From: Codonopsis lanceolata
Taxonomy: Eukaryota > Streptophyta > Magnoliopsida > Asterales > Campanulaceae
Direction of reading: 5' to 3'
Length of the DNA stretch: 64,000 nucleotides
Assembly: GCA_013146195.2 (NCBI GenBank)
Contig: CM028384.1
Coordinates: 71,461,990 to 71,525,989, forward strand
Shown piece after piece: positions 10,305 to 19,569 of the stretch. The notes under the pieces were generated by a model. It worked only from the letters and a program-made list of their open reading frames with translations, did not search any database and was not told the origin of the DNA. A program made the translations under genes and the position numbers. The first letter of the stretch is position 1, and every line of letters starts with the position of its first letter.

Positions 10305-11564
10305 TGATCGATGTATTTTATACGTCGATTTCATATACTCTATGACTTAAATTGAGCGATTCTATGAGGCTTTTGGCTACTGATATGCGTTTTTCAGTGA
10401 TTTTGTGAGTTTCAGGGTTTTAGGTGAAAGTATACAGATTATAAGGTTTTTTTGGTGAAAAATCCGAGAAGGGGCCAGAGTGTAAAATTGAATAAGAAAC
10501 GAAGATGACCAGGCTGGGCACCTTGCGGTCGCAAGGTGCAATCTACCTTGCCTCCGCAAGGTAGGTAGAAACTTCAGAAAACAAAGCCCGGATAAATCAA
10601 GGACCTTGCGACGCAAGGTGGTCAGAATGCCCAAAATTGCGTTTTCATGTCAGGCCAAGAGATCTAATTGCCCTACAATTTCATGGTATAAATAGAGACC
10701 GGTAGCCAAGGCATTAGACGGCTGGAGACGGCTAGAAAGTAGTTTTCTATAGCTTTAGAATAGATTTTAGGTTGTATAACATAATTAGTTGTTGTAATTA
10801 CAAGGATTGAAGATCGATTCATGTATTCAATCATCTCCATGTGCTGTTCATCTTCAAGGATGAACTAAATCTTCATTAATCTAGGAGGTGGGAGGTAACT
10901 TGTATCGAATCTATGCTTTAATCTATATTTTTATTCATTCAATTCTTGTTGATTATGGTGTTTATCAATCCCTCTATTATTTCACTTTGAACAAATGAAT
11001 GTAATCGTGAATAATAAAGGCCTAGAGGTGCGGATAACTGTATGATCAATGTGCATATGTCGTACACTGGCTCACCATCACAATAAATTGAACCTATCGA
11101 TGCACGAGAGTGATATAAGTTAGGGTCAGGTTCCATATATGACCTAAGTGACAGTTAGATCATATGTTCTTGTGCCTATGATATAGAATGGATGAATTAT
11201 TTGAAGATGGAGACTGAACGGTAATTCAACAGGCTATATCTATATTTTGTGAACGAACCCAAGAGATTGAATGATAATTTATTAAAATAAGCATAGAAGA
11301 GATTCAAGTGAAACCCGAATCCTAAGATTTCCATCCACCATAAGATCTTCATAAATTGTGATTGCTGCTAATTAGTTAAACATTAGAATAATAATTAATT
11401 TAGATTAAAATAAATATAAGAACCCCCTTAGTTTAATAATTTGCTATCAATAATCGTACTATCTGTGATCTTCTTGTCTCTGTGGTTCGACCATTGCTTC
11501 CTAAAACTATTCTACAATAGTCTTGTCCACTTGCAAGGAAATAATTAAAATAAGACATCGATCA
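10305..11564 (+). repeat. Athila 3' LTR (1,260 bp)
   Basis: Starts TGATCGATGT and ends ACATCGATCA, a perfect 10-bp terminal inversion. It contains three hairpins (10519-10619), a TATA box TATAAATA (10687-10694) and a long AT-rich R/U5. The partner 5' LTR is outside the window, so divergence and TSD cannot be read. The base after the LTR begins the older copia-derived flank. Confidence 0.88.
10519..10619 (+). promoter_or_regulatory. Three CCTTGCG hairpins upstream of the LTR TATA box
   Basis: Inverted repeats CACCTTGCGGTCGCAAGGTG (10519-10538), CTACCTTGCCTCCGCAAGGTAG (10543-10564) and ACCTTGCGACGCAAGGT (10603-10619) lie 70-170 bp before TATAAATA at 10687. Closely similar palindromes occur before the internal TATA box at 6464. 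They may be protein-binding sites or structures of the U3 promoter. Confidence 0.6.
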
Positions 11565-12364
11565 GGCGTTCAAGTTCTTCAACTCTTCTGGTGTACTCAT
11601 CATCGGCAAAGGTAGGAGGTCTGGTGGAGCGAGAACGATAGTCCAGTTCTTCATGTAGTCTGTTGTTCTCCTCCATTAGAGCCTTGTTTATAGACCTCAG
11701 TTGTCTCTCCTCCGTGATGGCTAGATCACGATCACGCTCGATATTGATCTTATCATGAGACGCGTTGAGAGCGATGTTCGTTGAGCTCGAGAACATGAGG
11801 GCGTCCATGGTCCAGCTGTAGAGTTATACTGTGAAAGAGCTGCCAGAAGAGAGTTGAGCAGAGTCTGACGCATTTCTTGCGTTGAGCTTCCATGTTGATC
11901 TTGATATCAGTGGACTCGTGCCTCATCTCTCCAAACCTTGTCCACACATCTTTTTGAAATTTTCGAAGGATGGCGGCATTTTGTCTGTTGCCTTGGACGT
12001 GGCAGTTGCAAGCTCAGCGGCAAGCTGTGGAGATACTGGTAAGTTCTCCCAGTCTGTCGTACATAGCGTCCAAGCGGCTCAGAATTTTGGAGTTGGCCGG
12101 TTGGGAAGTAGAAGGTTCCAAACCAATGTGAATGTGCTCAATGCCGGCAGAGGAGGTGGCGTTGGCAGACGTTACAAGTCAGAAGGGCTGCTGGAGAGGT
12201 GGAGTGCCTAAGTTGGAGGAAGAAGAGTCGCGTGAGGGAAAAGTTGTCATTGATTATTAAGGGTTTTGGTAAAGGGTCGGTAGAGAACCATAATAAAAGA
12301 GAATGATAGAAGAAGGATTTGGGTTTAATTGGGGTAGGTTGTGAAGAGGGTTGGGGAAAGAGAT
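11565..12364 (-). pseudogene. Older retroelement coding remnant, probably the post-pol region of the copia element
   Basis: Read on the minus strand, this flank carries a broken frame beginning MTTFPSRDSSSSNLG near 12250. It continues through SRLDAMYDRLGELTSIS to a coiled-coil-like segment (DRDLAITEERQLRSINKALMEENNRLHEELD, here only described in part) at 11560-11800. Several frames are needed, so it is decayed. It is cut on the left by the Athila LTR (11564) and on the right by the 17.5-kb element (12365). Its strand and position fit a continuation of the copia-derived segment that resumes at 29851. I do not recognise the protein. Confidence 0.45.
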
Positions 12365-14132
12365 TGTTGGAATATGCTTCTTGATAATTTACTTATCACC
12401 TTGCATATTCTATATATGTTGATTTTCTTGTTCCCATTACAGTAAGTCATCACGAGTGGCTAAAAGGTCTGCGTACTAGTTAGCGTGGAAACTCGTGTGA
12501 CATCACATAGGTCTTAGATTAGGTGCAACCTGATCGAGTCCTACCTTCCTACATGATGATCAAACAGACCATCACTCCATATGCACTAAGCAAGCGGAGA
12601 CATGCTATAAGTTGATTTGTTCGCACCAGACATCGTTCTCTGAAAACATGTTCCACTGGTCCGAACATCCTACCGGCAGACCTAATTCTGCATGTGCTAC
12701 AGAGAAAAGACTAAAGTAGTTCAAACCAAGACAAATATGTTCAAGCCTCAGAAATCCTGACATAGTTAAAGCTACAATACTTTCTCTCTCTCACGTGGTC
12801 TGATAAAGTCAAAAGAAACTACTTTATTGAACAGACCACCTGACAATGCATCAGACATTAGACCTACTTTTCAGAAACTTATCAACACAGTCTGACAGAC
12901 AACAAGTTCCAAGATCTACAGGACTAAATCTTCACGCAAACAGTCAAAGACCTTTTGGACAAAAAATCTCTATCCGATAGACTTCAACAACTATATCTCT
13001 AAACGGATAGAAACATCAAATCTTTATCTCTCAACGATCACATTGACTCCAGTCTATATAAATCATTTATCTTCCCCAAGACGACAAAGCGCGAAAAATA
13101 AGATACACAGAGCAAAGTTGAAAACAAGGACTCACTCAAAGAGCTTCAAAGAAACAAAGAGATCTATAACGAGATCGTCTTTACCAACGCATCTCAGATC
13201 TCAACACAAGATCGCAGTGAATCTATCCAGATCTTAGCAAGAAACTTTCAGTGGATTGCTGGGAAGAAAAGCTTGGAGAAGAACAGAGGTAGATCAGAAA
13301 CTTCATATGACAGAGATCAAGATCGTGAATCGATCTGAAGATTGATGTTAGATAATGTCTAACAAAAATGAAGATATGTCTATAGATATTGCATTCATAT
13401 CTTCATATTTGTATTCCTATATAAATGTTGTTGATTGTGCAATAATCATTCATCATGGAAGGCTGAGTGCTCTGCACTCAATCTTTTAGATATTTCCTAT
13501 CTGAACGACCTTAAAAATTCTCTTCTCATAACAGTTTCTCATTATGGTCTCCTATTGCCCACTTTGCCTAATAATTCATTTATGGATAATTAAGTAAGGA
13601 TTAAGGCTTGAGAGGACAAGGACAGAAACTGTACATATAATATTTAGGCTGATGTAATATGTAATTTATCTTTGAATAAATTCATATGTTCTTACAAATA
13701 CTTTATCCCTCAGTCTTTATATATATACGAGCTTTTATAAATTGATTTATCTTTAGAAAAGTTATACTTTAATTGATCTCCTTAAATTTGCATTTGAAAG
13801 AAGTATTAAGTGAGCTGTTGTTCTGATCATATATTCGCGTACAGTCACTTAAGACTTCTCCAAATCTAAAGCCTCTCTATTTTCCGCTACTTAAACTTTT
13901 TATAACTGGCTTTCGATTTAACTGGTAGTTTATCGGCATAGTTGATATTTCTGCTTAGAACAAGTCTGCCGTTAGCCTCTACCGGCAGACATGCTCAATA
14001 CGCTAAATTGCAGATGCCATTAAAACTACGTTTTAAATGTATCCAAAAGAAAAGTTTTTAAAATGGCATCATAGACTATTCACCTCCCCCCCCCCCTCGT
14101 CTAGCCTATTTGAGCATAATTGTGGACCAACA
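12365..14132 (+). repeat. LARD 5' LTR
   Basis: Begins TGTTGG and ends CCAACA. It has a TATA box TATATAAA at 13055-13062 and motifs of the CTACCGGCAGAC type at 12670-12681 and near 13980. The matching copy is 28084-29850. Confidence 0.9.
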
Positions 14133-14133
14133 A

Positions 14134-14146
14134 TTGGTATCAAAGC
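14134..14146 (+). promoter_or_regulatory. LARD primer binding site, initiator tRNA-Met type
   Basis: TTGGTATCAAAGC directly after the 5' LTR. One base differs from TGGTATCAGAGC, the common plant copia PBS. Confidence 0.8.
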
Positions 14147-14376
14147 TAGGCGCTTCAAGCTATATGCCAGGACTAACCTCCTGAGAGTTTGATCCTCGAA
14201 TGCTCACTTCAAATGCATGTCAAAAGAATAATTGTTTTATCTTTTACAACTTTTGACAAGGATTTCATTTTGAGATAAATTTTTGAAAAACGTACTTATT
14301 TTGAAAAATTATTTTGTTTTCAAAAATTTCATGAGATAGAAAATTACTATGATGAGTGTGGGATAATTATTCATAT

Positions 14377-14378
<2 letters not shown>

Positions 14379-14408
<30 letters not shown>
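14379..14408. repeat. AT microsatellite at insertion site
   Basis: A run of AT dinucleotides into which the Tat-like element inserted, giving the TSD ATATA (14404-14408 and 19570-19574). Confidence 0.85.
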
Positions 14409-14412
<4 letters not shown>

Positions 14413-14925
14413 CACGCCAAAAATGTGGTGATCGTGTCGTGTTGTGTCCGGGGTGCCGAAAGTAACGTCAAGTCGGGCTCGCCGGCGTCGTTGTCCCACG
14501 GTGGTCGTCGCGGTGGGATATCTGGCATGCTTTTATCTGCAAAATAAAGCACCGTGAGTGGGTGGGGGTGTCCCCACAAACCCTCAGGTGTGATAATCAG
14601 TATTTGTTGTGTGTATCCTCAATAATCAATAAAATAGAGTGTTTATGAATGTGTATAAACCCGGCAATAGGGTGTGATGAAAGAGAGCTCTTGTTCTGTT
14701 TTTTAGAGGGAAAAATAGTCACTGACTTTTTCATAGGAAGTTTCCTACTATTTATAGAAATGTGGTCTTTCCATACTGGGCTTTAGTATGTGATTGGGCT
14801 TGGGCCTTTCTTTGGATATGGGTCCGGGCCTCCTTCCGGGTACGGGCTTGGCCCAATCTTCTAAGTATAATTTCGGAGTACACTTTTGGGTTACTTGTTC
14901 GGGCCTGATATTTTGGTGCACTTCA
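14409..14925 (-). repeat. Tat-like element 3' LTR (minus orientation)
   Basis: 517 bp, near-identical to 19053-19569. The minus-strand TATA box lies at 14748-14757 (CTATAAATAG). The 63-codon plus-strand ORF across its start is not a gene. Confidence 0.9.
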
Positions 14926-15160
14926 GTAGCCCCCTACTCCTTATCCGTCGTGGCTAACATCGAGGGTAAGGAGTATAATCTGCTTGTAGTTGCTTCTTGT
15001 GATGCTGAGGGTTTTGAGATTTTGCTTTGAATTCCAAAAGAGTTTATGTAGCTGACTTTTGAGCCTTGGCGGGTGAACTTTGTGTATAATTGATCCTTGA
15101 TTGGCGAATTAGACCTCGACCGGCAAGTATAGGTATGAAAATAAGATATGTAGTCTTCAG

Positions 15161-15405
15161 CATAAGGCCATAATAAAATTTATCATTAGCGTGGCGAGGA
15201 CCTTCAAGAGAATTGAGCCATAAGGCCATAATAAGATTTATCCTCGGCGTGGCGAGGACCTTCAAGAGAATTGAGCCATAAGGCCATAATAAGATTTATC
15301 TTCGGCGTGGCGAGGACCTTCAAGAAAATCGAGCCATAAGACCATAATAAGATCTATCATCAATGTGGCGAGGATTTTCAAGAAAGCGAGCCATAAGGCC
15401 ATAAA
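15161..15405. repeat. Tandem array 1, 58-bp unit, about 4 copies
   Basis: The phrase GGCCATAATAA recurs at 15166, 15224, 15282, 15340 (one change) and 15397, a 58-bp period. Each unit contains GGCGTGGCGAGGACCTTCAA. Confidence 0.88.
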
Positions 15406-15564
15406 CCGCAAGGCACTGTAAGAAAGTGACCTTGAACCGCAAGGTACTGAGAGAGGAGATAGGAGCATGTTTTTATGTTTATGCAATGATGAATGGAGGA
15501 TGCATGTGTTCAGTAACTTATAAATATGTATGAAATGCTCATGTGGATGCAATAGGTATTTAGA

Positions 15565-15890
15565 GGCATTAGAGTCTGGCCTCTCCTCGGTTTGGCGAGG
15601 AGGATATGTATGAGGCGCTAGGAGCCTGGCCTCTCCTCGGCGTCCCGAGGAGGGAAATAGGTATGAGGCATTAGAGTCTGGCCTCTCCTCGGCTTGGCGA
15701 GGAGGATAGGTATGAGGCATTAGAGCCTGGCCTCTCCTTGGCAAACGAGGAGGCCAATCGGTCTCACCTCGGCAAGCAAGGAGGGAAATAGGTATGAGGC
15801 ATTAGAGCCTGGTCTCTCCTTGGCAGGCGAGGAGGCCAATAGGTCTCTCCCAGGCAAGCAAGGAGGAAAATAGGTATGAGACATTAGAGG
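15565..15890. repeat. Tandem array 2, about 50-bp unit, 5-6 copies
   Basis: The phrase CTGGCCTCTCCTCGG recurs with spacings of about 50, 52, 49 and 82 bp. The larger step includes an extra 30-bp segment (GGTCTCACCTCGGCAAGCAA). Units end GGTATGAGGCATTAGAG. Confidence 0.82.
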
Positions 15891-16254
15891 CCCCAAATAA
15901 AGTGACCTTGAATCGCAAGGTACCAAGAGAAATGTCGACACAGTGAGATATATAGCTCATGTCGAGCGTAGCCGCAAATGGTGACGAAAGCATGATGGAC
16001 GCTAGTGGAGCGTAACGTGCTAAACACTCGTAGAAGCTCGTGCCGAGAGTAACTGTGATGCCGAGCTGGAGCACAATATGAAGATCATGCCGAGTGTAAG
16101 GGAGCATAAGCGTAGCGCGGTGACAAGGTAAGCTCGTAAACCCGAGTAAACTCGAGCGAGTGGGGAGCATAATGTAAAGCTCAACGTGTACATGTATGAA
16201 ATATAATCCGCAGCTCAGGTAAAGGCGCGAGCGTAGTGTGCTCGGACGCGAGAA

Positions 16255-16740
16255 ATAATAATCTGAGGTTCAGGCTTTAGCACGAGCATAATCTAAGGCT
16301 CGAGCTTTGTCGTGAGCGTGATGTGCATGGGCACGTGAATAATAGTCTGAGGCTCGGGCTTTAGCACGAGCATAATCTGAAGCTCGAGCTTTGTCGCGAG
16401 CGTGGCGTGCACGGGCACGTGAATAATAATGATCCGAAGCTCGGCAGCGCGAGCATAATCTGAGGCTCGAGCTCTGGCGCGAGCGTGGCGTGCACGGGCA
16501 CGTGAATAATAATAGTATGAAGCTCGGCAGCGCGAGCATAATCTGAGGCGCGAGCTCTGGCGTGCACGGGCACGTGAATAATAATAGTATATGGCCGAGC
16601 ATAATCGAGCGCGCGGCGCGCACGGCACGTGAATAATAATAGTATGGAGCTCGGCAGCGCGAGCATAATCTAAGGCGCGAGCTCTGGCGCGAGCGTGGCG
16701 TGCACGGGCGCGTGAATAATAATAATATGAAGCTCGGCCT
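16255..16740. repeat. Tandem array 3, 54-84-bp variable unit, about 6 copies
   Basis: The phrase GGGCACGTGAATAATA recurs near 16329, 16413, 16496, 16568 and, in altered form, near 16624 and 16706. Units also contain GAGCATAATCTGAGGCTCGA. Unit length varies through internal deletions. Open frames on the minus strand here encode Arg/Ala/His repeats and are products of the array, not genes. Confidence 0.82.
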
Positions 16741-17520
16741 AAAATGTGATCTCGGTGAGGCGAGGTAGGTATGTAACCTTGTAAATAAGTGTGTGATAGT
16801 TTGTAGAGGAACAACTTGTGTTATTGATCGTGGTTGCCGAGGCTATGCCCGTTTGTATTTTGTACCTGAAAGTTTTTAGGAGCATCTTTGTATAGGCAAA
16901 AATCACGTTTTCGTCATTCATATTTTCGCCATACAATGTTTGTCATAGTCCAAACATATTGATCATATAAGATAAAATTATTTAAATATGGGCCTATTGT
17001 GCGAGAATAGTAAATTAATCATTGCGGCGACACGTCGCGCTATTAGAAGATACGATGAATTTATAAGATGCAAGTATTTGAGTGTGAAGCTTTAGAGAAT
17101 GCATGCGTCATACTAACATATGATAGGTAGACTAAACATGCTATTTCGAGCTAGTAACATTGAAACTAGCGATTTGCGAGCTCTAAGCGATGAATTTTTT
17201 ATAACTGTTTGGTATGGTGGGCAAGTAGTTAGCTCGGCATAAATCTATTTAAATTTGCATGTTATGTTTCTCATAAGTAGGGGAGCTCGAATCATATTTA
17301 ATTGTTACGCTATGCCGACAAAAGTTAAATAATATAATATTTAAATTGATGAGGCTAACGAGCCCGTGTACATTTAATCAAAGTAATGTTGTCAAATTTA
17401 TAAGAAAATATTTTTACTTGCTACGGGGAGCGCTAAAGCATGCTATTGTCAAATAGTTGCGTATAATAAATCATACCCGACGAGGTAATATATATTTCAT
17501 CTAATCGATTAAGTTATGTT

Positions 17521-17965
17521 ATTGCTCCGCATATGATTTCAGCTCGTTAAAGAATTTCAGCTCGTCAAATAATTTCAGTTCGGCATATAATTTCAACTCG
17601 GCATATGATTTCGGCTCGGCATATAATTTCAATTCGACAAATAATTTCGGCTCGGCATATGATTTCGGCTCGACATATAATTTCAATTCGACAAATAATT
17701 TCAGTTCGGTAAATAATTTCGGCTCGGCATATGATTTCGGCATAATTTCAATTCGACAAATAATTTCAGTTCGGTAAATAATTTCGGCTCGGCATATGAT
17801 TTCGATTCGGCATATAATTTCAATTCGACAAATAATTTCAGTTCGGTAAATAATTTCGCCTCGGCATATGATTTCGGCTCGTCATATAATTTTGGTTAGG
17901 CAAATGATTTCAGCTTGGCATATAATTTCAATTCGACAAATAATTTCAGTTCGGCAAATGTTTTT
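17521..17965. repeat. Tandem array 4, 18-19-bp unit, about 23 copies
   Basis: Variants of ATAATTTCGGCTCGGCAT repeat head to tail. Where the period is exactly 18 bp (17519-17743) the minus strand encodes a hexapeptide repeat (YAEPKL, FVELKL). There is no sign of a start context or of a gene beyond the repeat. Confidence 0.85.
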
Positions 17966-19028
17966 AGACTGCTAGTCAATATCTCGCTCATTTCATACAT
18001 TAGCTTTGTGTATTTATTTATCATTAGTCGATCAACATCTTCTTCTTATTTATTTTATTATATATTAATATATTATTGTAACAAGTTTTCATAAATAAAT
18101 AATGAAAGACAAAGCATTAATTGTATGCTAATATGTATATTAAGAACATTTTGTAATATAATATTTGCAACTAGTCATGTAACTTGTTCAAATAAAACTT
18201 AATCTCATCATGAATTACTGTGTCGATGGTAATAAGTTCTGCAGCAAAGAAACAAAGGTTTAGACAAAGAAACAATAGCACCTGATAGTGGTTGGATGAC
18301 ATCACCCGATAATATTTTAGTGGAAACTGCACAAGGTCTGTACCATCTCTTTCATGAGTGCACGCCTTCTTTAGTTTCTTGCATGGTCCGGCAAGCATTA
18401 CCTCCATTGGGCCGATGATGTGAGCTGCAATAGAGCAGATGGACGAAGATTGAGCCGACTGGAGCAGATTGGGGCCGATAGTTGGGTTGTGGAGCAGATT
18501 TGAGATGGCGATAGGTGGTGAAGCCCAACGGTTGGAGAAGATGGGTGAGGCCGAACTGAGATGAAGCAAGATGGCCCGGCGCTACGAACGATGGGAGGAA
18601 TTTGGTCGGAACAGGAGTTGGCGGGAAGTGGATTGGAGAGAAGAAGGAGGCCGGCTCTGTAGATGAAATCGACTGGGCAAGAAGATGGAGATAAGGCCGA
18701 TGTTGTTTGCACGCATGTGAGGGAGGTCAGAAAAGTCTGTTTGCCGGAGCGCTGCCGGCGATAATGGGGAGTTACCGCCTCAAGCTTCTTCGGGCGGCGT
18801 GTGTGAGAGCACGTGTGCTCGGATGACAGCGATTTTGGTGGATTTGGACTCGTCCAGTGAAGGCGAATACAGGGGTAGCGTCAAAATGTTGCTTTGTTTT
18901 TGTTTTCTTTGTCAAGCTCGCATGTGTAGTTCGTGTGTTTGTGTTCTTCGGTGGTATTCCGGCACCCTTAGAACGGAGCTCCGTCGAAGTTTGACGGAGA
19001 CAGTGACTAGAGATGAACGAAATAAAGT
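17966..19028 (-). other. Tat-like element leader/interior without recognisable gag
   Basis: Read on the minus strand this follows the PBS. Short open frames (18171-18569, 18398-18712, 18772-19059) overlap one another and show no Gag, zinc-knuckle or protease motif. I therefore treat the stretch as non-coding in a non-autonomous element. Confidence 0.55.
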
Positions 19029-19049
19029 CGATTCCCGGCAACGGAACCA
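19029..19049 (-). promoter_or_regulatory. Primer binding site, tRNA-Glu type
   Basis: On the plus strand this 21-base stretch (ending CCCGGCAACGGAACCA) equals the 3' end of plant tRNA-Glu including CCA. On the minus strand it is the matching PBS, 3 bases from the 5' LTR. It fixes the element's orientation. Confidence 0.82.
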
Positions 19050-19052
19050 AAC

Positions 19053-19569
19053 TGATCATGCCAAAAATGTGGTGATCGTGTCGTGTTGTGTCCGGGGTGC
19101 CGAAAGTAACGTGAAGTCGGGATCGCCGGCGTCGTTGTCCGACGGTGGTCGTCGCGGTGGGATATCTGGCATGTTTTTATCTGCAAAATAAAGCACCGTG
19201 AGTGGGTGGGGGTGTCCCCACAAACCCTCAGGTGTGATAATCAGTATTTGTTGTGTGTATCCTCAATAATCAATAAAATAGAGTGTTTATGAATGTGTAT
19301 AAACCCGGCAATAGGGTGTGATGAAAGAGAGCTCTTGTTCTGTTTTTTAGAGGGAAAAATAGTCACTGACTTTTTCATAGGAGGTTTCCTACTATTTATA
19401 CAAATGTGGTCTTTCCATATTGGGCTTTAGTATGTGATTGAGCTTGGGCCTTTCTTTGGATATGGGTCCGGGCCTCCTTCCGGGTACGGGCTTGGCCCAA
19501 TCTTTTAAGTATAATTTTGGAGTACACTTTTGGGTTACTTGTTCGGGCCTGATATTTTGGTGCACTTCA
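19053..19569 (-). repeat. Tat-like element 5' LTR (minus orientation)
   Basis: 517 bp, partner of 14409-14925. The minus-strand TATAAATAG box is intact here. Confidence 0.9.

Larger units (their letters stand above)
1..11564 (+). mobile_element. Athila-type Ty3/gypsy LTR retrotransposon, 5' end outside window
   Basis: The 3' part of a gypsy element reads left to right: an acidic linker after Gag/protease, reverse transcriptase, RNase H, integrase (split by a Mutator-like insertion), a post-pol ORF, a 2.3-kb untranslated stretch, a polypurine tract and the 3' LTR. The RT wording (VLKLLDAGIIYPISDSKW, FMDDFSVFG) and the segment after integrase (TGGGAGGCAACCCAC, then AAGTTTGGGGG) are typical of the Athila lineage. 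The 5' LTR, PBS and most of Gag lie left of the window. The right end is sharp because the LTR ends ACATCGATCA, the inverse of its start TGATCGATGT. Six in-frame stops make it inactive, and it is inserted in older copia-derived DNA. Confidence 0.9.
14409..19569 (-). mobile_element. Tat/Retand-like non-autonomous LTR element with tandem arrays
   Basis: 517-bp LTRs (14409-14925, 19053-19569) differ at about 11 positions by eye (about 2%). A 5-bp TSD ATATA flanks the element. On the minus strand the LTR starts TGAAGTGCACC and carries a TATA box. It is followed by a PBS matching the 3' end of plant tRNA-Glu (plus-strand 19029-19049), and the other end has a purine tract (GGAGTAGGGGG) before the second LTR. 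No gag or pol domain is visible in the 4.1-kb interior. Four tandem arrays occupy 15.16-17.97 kb, next to the 3' LTR. Tat-lineage elements are known for such tandem repeats in their 3' untranslated region, hence the assignment. Confidence 0.82.

Noticed and set aside
11545..11808. Minus-strand ORF taken as a gene reaching into the Athila LTR
   Set aside because: The last codons come from LTR sequence; the real coding remnant stops at the insertion point 11565.
16270..16814. Overlapping minus-strand ORFs with Arg/Ala/His repeats
   Set aside because: Every frame is generated by tandem array 3; no domain, start context or conservation outside the repeat.
15161..17965. Repeat arrays that could be mistaken for CRISPR
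   Set aside because: The units abut without unique spacers, lie inside a plant retroelement, and have no cas genes nearby.
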